This document shows, in pieces, positions 61,201-63,505 of a DNA stretch of 63,505 bases (position 1 is the first letter of the stretch; each line of letters starts with the position of its first letter). Where the stretch lies: contig CAZUZA010000005.1 in NCBI GenBank assembly GCA_964624875.1, forward strand, positions 1 to 63,505, written 5' to 3'. The position numbers and the translations under genes were made by a program. Under the pieces are notes generated by a model, which saw only the letters and a program-made list of their open reading frames with translations, was not told the origin of the DNA and ran no database searches. The stretch is from Atopostipes sp964624875. GTDB lineage: Bacteria > Bacillota > Bacilli > Lactobacillales > Carnobacteriaceae_A.

Positions 61201-61590
61201 CCCTTCCATTCCCGGTGAAATCACAAAAAGATCTTCGCTTCTTAAAATAACTTCCGTAAGTGGGACACCTACTTGCTCACTCAACTGATATAAAGTAGAT
61301 AGTTGAATTAAATCCTGATACCCTTGGTAATTTTTTGCTAATAGTATCAGTGGGTATATTTTGTCAGATGAAATATAACCTTGAACATCGAGCGTTAACC
61401 CTATGATTGGCTTGATGTTTTTCTCTAGTGCCATTTCATAAAATTCGATCGCACCAAATAAAACATTATGATCTGTTAGTGCAATCGCTTGATGACCTTG
61501 TTCACTTGCATGATTCACTAAATCAGAAATCGTTAGTGTACTATTCATTAACGAGTTCGTTGTAATAACTTGTAAATGTGTAAATGCCAT
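58225..61590 (-). CDS. dnaE: DNA polymerase III alpha subunit DnaE
   Basis: Second replicative polymerase of Firmicutes, thought to extend primers on the lagging strand before PolC takes over. 1121 residues from the ATG at 61588-61590, after GGGAGGTGG. PHP domain at the N-terminus (TDHNVLFG); polymerase active site PDIDLDFPDNRR near 383; palm motif GLLKLDVLGL near 530; fingers YRPGPMEQ near 623; Y-family-like HhH and an OB fold (ILVEGKVEKK near 1000) close to the end. No exonuclease domain, unlike PolC. Own unit, with pfkA downstream. Confidence 0.97.
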   Translation of the reverse strand: MAFTHLQVITTNSLMNSTLTISDLVNHASEQGHQAIALTDHNVLFGAIEFYEMALEKNIKPIIGLTLDVQGYISSDKIYPLILLAKNYQGYQDLIQLSTLYQLSEQVGVPLTEVILRSEDLFVISPGMEGEIISLLKFGRTNEARETAEYFIENMPLFYLGLSLQNADEQMLQFYNNTKLPIVALGDVQYLHPEDEMPTKVLRVLKSEINLGEENQAYINQFLAKEEGDFSLRAPEVLYEAFKEAGFEEAAKETNRIVDQIELEIELGHHIMPSYPVPNGESSDSYLKKLCMASLNRQFDEIPTAYLTRLENELNVITSMGFSDYFLIVWDIITYAHKQNIYTGSGRGSAAGSLVAHLLKITNADPIEYNLLFERFLNKERFTMPDIDLDFPDNRREEILNYIHQKYGHEKVAQIGTIGTYGAKSAIRDVNRVLGQSQEEIKKWARIIPSGPDVTLESAMQQKSFKEFVTLNEQNQQIYHIGKKIEGSNRHISTHAAAVVIADNPLANQVPLQKGSSDIYLTQYTMQSVEKIGLLKLDVLGLRNLSILSDCIRFIPFEQDGQKIDIDTIPFDDQKTLEIFRNGDTDGVFQFESPGIRRVLRKLQPNSFEDIVAVNALYRPGPMEQIDTFIKRKNGEEPIRYPHEDLKEILEITYGVMVYQEQVMQVASKLAGYSLNEADILRRAISKKDHHAIEEGSRSFVQGAVSKGYTADTANEVYGYIERFADYGFNRSHAVAYSKVAYQLAYVKANYPASFFAAVMNASSKDKIKSFVAEAKLMGVSFEAPHINKSYRSFIIDHKKIRFGFDVITGLPRNFIQEIINERKDKGEFTHIINFLSRMDTKWLDKNYILPLIYSGAFDELRDNRSSLLGSIDSVLESIEMSQGNTELFDIFAPTIVEKEDLTDEEKMNQEHEVTGYYFSSEPGEKFNYLRKDGIISYLADEQENKFIKLLVVVEKITRIQTKNGEPMSFVDVLDNTGKGSLTLFPAVHRRYIQRLNEGETILVEGKVEKKSTPIKVIVNKITNAIDITDKKSGDQSKTTNTESKQVLYIRFKSVLGEQKKLEALQEVLKQHRGNTPVVLYDEKTKEQKPFKKKYHVRINEQLVVSLKRMFGDNNIVLRKL

Positions 61591-61649
61591 ATTTCCACCT
61601 CCCAATCTCTATTATATCAATTAATTGTATAAAACAAAAATACAGACTA

Positions 61650-61685
61650 AATAAGCAAACTCAATTATTCTTTAGTTTGCTTATT
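61650..61685 (-). terminator. Terminator after the alpha/beta hydrolase gene
   Basis: Twelve-base-pair stem AATAAGCAAACT / AGTTTGCTTATT (61650-61661 and 61674-61685), close to the hydrolase stop and before dnaE. Confidence 0.75.
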
Positions 61686-61692
61686 CACAGTT

Positions 61693-62460
61693 TCACAGCT
61701 GTTCTTTAAAGAAAGATGTCATCGCTTTGGTGACTTCTTGTGGCACTTCATGACCAACATTCTTAGACACTTCAAACACAACATTTTCACTATAAGGTTC
61801 GTTTTTTATCTGTTCAACAAAATCATTTGTAATATGAAAAGGTACCGTTGGATCAACCTTCCCATGCCATATGTAAATTGGACGATTCGCAATTTTTTCT
61901 GGATGCTTGTCTAATGAAATTGGTTCAAGTTCATCCAATTTTAGCAGCAGACTTTCTTTATCCATTAAATCAGAAACTGGCAAGCCATTTTTTTCGAATT
62001 GTTTCAGCGTCCATAAAGAAAATTCTTTCGGTGAAGGACTGCCCATTAATATTGCTGCTGTATGAATCCAATCATATTGTGTTAATAAAGCACTGGTTGT
62101 AATACCACCAAAAGAGAGTCCAGCAACATTGACTTCTTCTTTTTTAAGTAATTGTTGTTTCTCATAGTAATCAACAATTAAGGGGAACTCTTGAATATTT
62201 GCGAGTACTGTATTCCAAAAAGTCATCGGATTCAATTCTTTGTCATCCTGTTTTTGTCGTTCACCATGATGCATCGCTTCAGGAAGAATGGCTCTGAATC
62301 CATTTTTCGCCAAGATAAAACCTTGCTCCAGGACGCGCTCTTTTCTACTTTCCCATCCGTGGTAAAAAATAACAACTGGTAACTTACTATATTCTGCACC
62401 TTTTTCATATAATTCTAGTACTGGTATTTCAGAAATCATGTGTTGCTTTATTTCAACCAT
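61693..62460 (-). CDS. Alpha/beta hydrolase (prolyl oligopeptidase-like, YtmA type)
   Basis: 255 residues with the alpha/beta-hydrolase fold. Oxyanion-type HGWESRKE near 34, nucleophile Ser in GLSFGGITTS near 115 (GxSxGG), acid in WHGKVDPTVPFH near 207 and His in VGHEVP near 240. The substrate is unknown; it could be an esterase or peptidase. AGGAGG precedes the ATG and TATAAT lies at about 62490 on the minus strand. Divergent from the Cof-type phosphatase gene. No signal peptide, so cytoplasmic. Confidence 0.85.
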   Translation of the reverse strand: MVEIKQHMISEIPVLELYEKGAEYSKLPVVIFYHGWESRKERVLEQGFILAKNGFRAILPEAMHHGERQKQDDKELNPMTFWNTVLANIQEFPLIVDYYEKQQLLKKEEVNVAGLSFGGITTSALLTQYDWIHTAAILMGSPSPKEFSLWTLKQFEKNGLPVSDLMDKESLLLKLDELEPISLDKHPEKIANRPIYIWHGKVDPTVPFHITNDFVEQIKNEPYSENVVFEVSKNVGHEVPQEVTKAMTSFFKEQL

Positions 62461-62527
62461 TAAATCCCTCCTAATATAGTGTAAATTATACCCTAAATTT
62501 GTTACAATGATGACTATAACCAGTTAT

Positions 62528-62546
62528 AAAAAAAAAAAAGAGAGAG
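62528..62546 (+). repeat. A12 tract followed by GA repeat in the leader of the Cof-type gene
   Basis: Twelve consecutive A (62528-62539) then GAGAGAG. It lies between the promoter region and the start codon (62557) of the HAD phosphatase gene and includes its purine-rich ribosome binding site. Confidence 0.8.
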
Positions 62547-62556
62547 ACTAAGATAT

Positions 62557-63381
62557 ATGGACAGAAAATTAATTGCGATCGATTTAGATGGAACAACTCT
62601 AAATGATCAATCTTTAATCACGAAAGAAACATATGCAACGATTCAAAAAGTTATTAAACAAGGCCATATTGTATCCATAGCTACAGGTCGTTCTTATCGA
62701 ACAAGTGCTCATTTTTATAAGGAACTTAATTTGAATACACCAATGGTTAACTTTAATGGTGCCTGGTGCCACCACCCTATACAAGAAAATTGGGAACCTG
62801 GATACCATAAGACATTAGACCGTAAAGTTGCTTTATCTTTATTAAGTTTGAATCAATATTCGGGCGTACATTTAATTGCTGCTGAAGAGAAAGACAAAGT
62901 TTATGTCGATCGTAACCACGAAGAAACACCGAATTTTATAATTCCTATCCAATTATTAAACGCCAAAACGTTACCATTTAACGAAAGCACATTAAAAAAT
63001 GATCCGACATCTGTAAACGTGTTTGCAATAAATGAAAACGAAGTACCTGTTATTCAAGATAAAATTATTACTAAATATGGAAAAGATGTTGAAGTTAGAA
63101 CTTGGGGTGGACAAACACCTACTCTAGAAGTTGTGTCTGCAGGGATTCAAAAAGCTATGGGTGTCGAAAGAGTTGCAGATTACTTTAATATTCGACGTGA
63201 AAACATTCTAGCTTTTGGTGATGAAGCAAATGATTATGAAATGATCCAGTATGCTGGTCACGGTGTTGTTATGAAGAACGGAATTGATTCACTAAAAGAA
63301 ATTTCCGATGACATCACTTCATCCACAAATGACGAAAATGGTTTAGCGAACTATTTAACACAATATTTTAATTTAAGATAA
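62557..63381 (+). CDS. Cof-type HAD-IIB family sugar-phosphate phosphatase
   Basis: 274 residues. HAD motif I IAIDLDGTTLN at residues 6-16 (nucleophile Asp9 and acid Asp11), motif II SIATGRS near 40, motif III Lys in AGIQKAMG near 195-205, motif IV AFGDEANDYEMI near 220-231. The type IIB cap lies between motifs II and III. Cytoplasmic phosphatases of this family act on sugar phosphates, flavin or cofactor phosphates; the exact substrate is unclear. The ribosome binding site is an AGAGAG tract. Plus-strand; its terminator lies just before a group II intron end. Confidence 0.9.
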   Translation: MDRKLIAIDLDGTTLNDQSLITKETYATIQKVIKQGHIVSIATGRSYRTSAHFYKELNLNTPMVNFNGAWCHHPIQENWEPGYHKTLDRKVALSLLSLNQYSGVHLIAAEEKDKVYVDRNHEETPNFIIPIQLLNAKTLPFNESTLKNDPTSVNVFAINENEVPVIQDKIITKYGKDVEVRTWGGQTPTLEVVSAGIQKAMGVERVADYFNIRRENILAFGDEANDYEMIQYAGHGVVMKNGIDSLKEISDDITSSTNDENGLANYLTQYFNLR

Positions 63382-63387
63382 TTAAAG

Positions 63388-63424
63388 AAACCCATTAAAG
63401 CGTCGAAAGCTTCAATGGGTTTTT
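63388..63424 (+). terminator. Terminator after the Cof-type gene
   Basis: Stem AAACCCATT-x-AAGC / GCTT-x-AATGGGTTT (arms 63388-63401 and 63409-63422) with two mismatches, followed by TTTT. The group II intron end begins about 30 bases further on. Confidence 0.85.
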
Positions 63425-63454
63425 AGATGTATTAGGCTGAAATTTAAATATCTA

Positions 63455-63505
63455 ATCGAGTAGGAGACTAGCCATTAATTGACTAGTCGACCTCTCACAC
63501 CACCG
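63455..63505 (-). mobile_element. 3' end of a group II intron (domain VI and end of domain V)
   Basis: Read on the minus strand from the right edge: CGGTGGTGTGAGAGG (end of domain V and start of VI), an eight-base-pair domain VI helix GACTAGTC/GGCTAGTC with loop AATTAAT, then CCTACTCGAT. The lone A of CCTAC at 63461 would be the branch point, six bases before the 3' splice end at 63455. The rest of the intron, including any reverse transcriptase gene, lies beyond the right edge. It points toward the phosphatase gene, downstream of its terminator. Identification is by consensus memory, not by search. Confidence 0.7.

Overview
The window is 63.5 kb of low-GC chromosomal DNA from a Firmicute (Bacillota), most likely order Lactobacillales. 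Evidence for this is the presence of both PolC and DnaE, LexA with a Bacillus-type SOS box, gene neighbourhoods matching Bacillus (proS-polC-rimP-nusA-rnpM-ylxQ-infB; lysA-ribT-scpA-scpB-rluB; fur-xerD-deoB-punA; ypbB-recS-ypbE-cmk-rpsA-der-hup), purine-rich ribosome binding sites and strong stem-loop/U-run terminators. Very acidic extensions on NusA and S1 and the gene content would fit a Carnobacteriaceae-like (marine or alkaliphilic) lactic acid bacterium, but the family cannot be fixed from this window. It is an almost pure housekeeping region: about 59 protein genes, one tRNA, one FMN riboswitch and part of one mobile intron. All genes are on the minus strand except plsC, lexA and a Cof-type phosphatase gene.

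Reading in the direction of transcription (right to left): an alpha/beta hydrolase; dnaE; pfkA-pyk (glycolysis); cvfB; a Fur-family gene, xerD, deoB, punA; lysA, ribT, scpA, scpB, rluB; an FMN riboswitch controlling ribU; ypbB-recS, a LysM membrane protein, cmk, rpsA, der, hup; tRNA-Arg(TCT); a CDP-alcohol phosphatidyltransferase/MarR operon; two small genes of poorly known function (DUF2187-like and TPR-like); tig; clpX, engB and a degenerate glutamyl-tRNA-reductase-like gene; obg-rnz-SDR-lapA; recJ-apt; lexA divergent from ynzC-tkt; yneF; a heterodimeric ABC exporter; plsC (plus strand); rpsB-tsf; pyrH-frr; uppS-cdsA-rseP-proS; polC; and rimP-nusA-rnpM-ylxQ-infB, the last cut by the window edge. 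Functions cover both replicative DNA polymerases, translation initiation, elongation and recycling, protein quality control, chromosome condensation, the SOS response, membrane lipid and undecaprenyl carrier synthesis, and central carbon flow.

The features most worth a second look are: (1) a 355-residue protein translationally coupled to EngB that is recognisably derived from glutamyl-tRNA reductase (HemA) but has lost the catalytic cysteine, the NADPH glycine-rich loop and the C-terminal dimerisation region; (2) a Fur-family regulator in the ancestral fur position whose regulatory-metal histidines are all replaced while the structural zinc cysteines remain; (3) the 3' end of a group II intron at the right edge; (4) a promoter-dyad-hairpin leader in front of the rimP-nusA-infB operon that looks like an attenuator; (5) palindromes overlapping the promoters of pyrH and of the pgsA-like/marR operon; (6) an NKQQGQ/NKQQNQ repeat array in IF-2; (7) repeated candidate promoters ahead of engB. 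No CRISPR array, prophage, insertion sequence or defence system was seen. No non-coding stretch exceeds about 300 bases except the 346-base ribU leader, which holds the FMN riboswitch.
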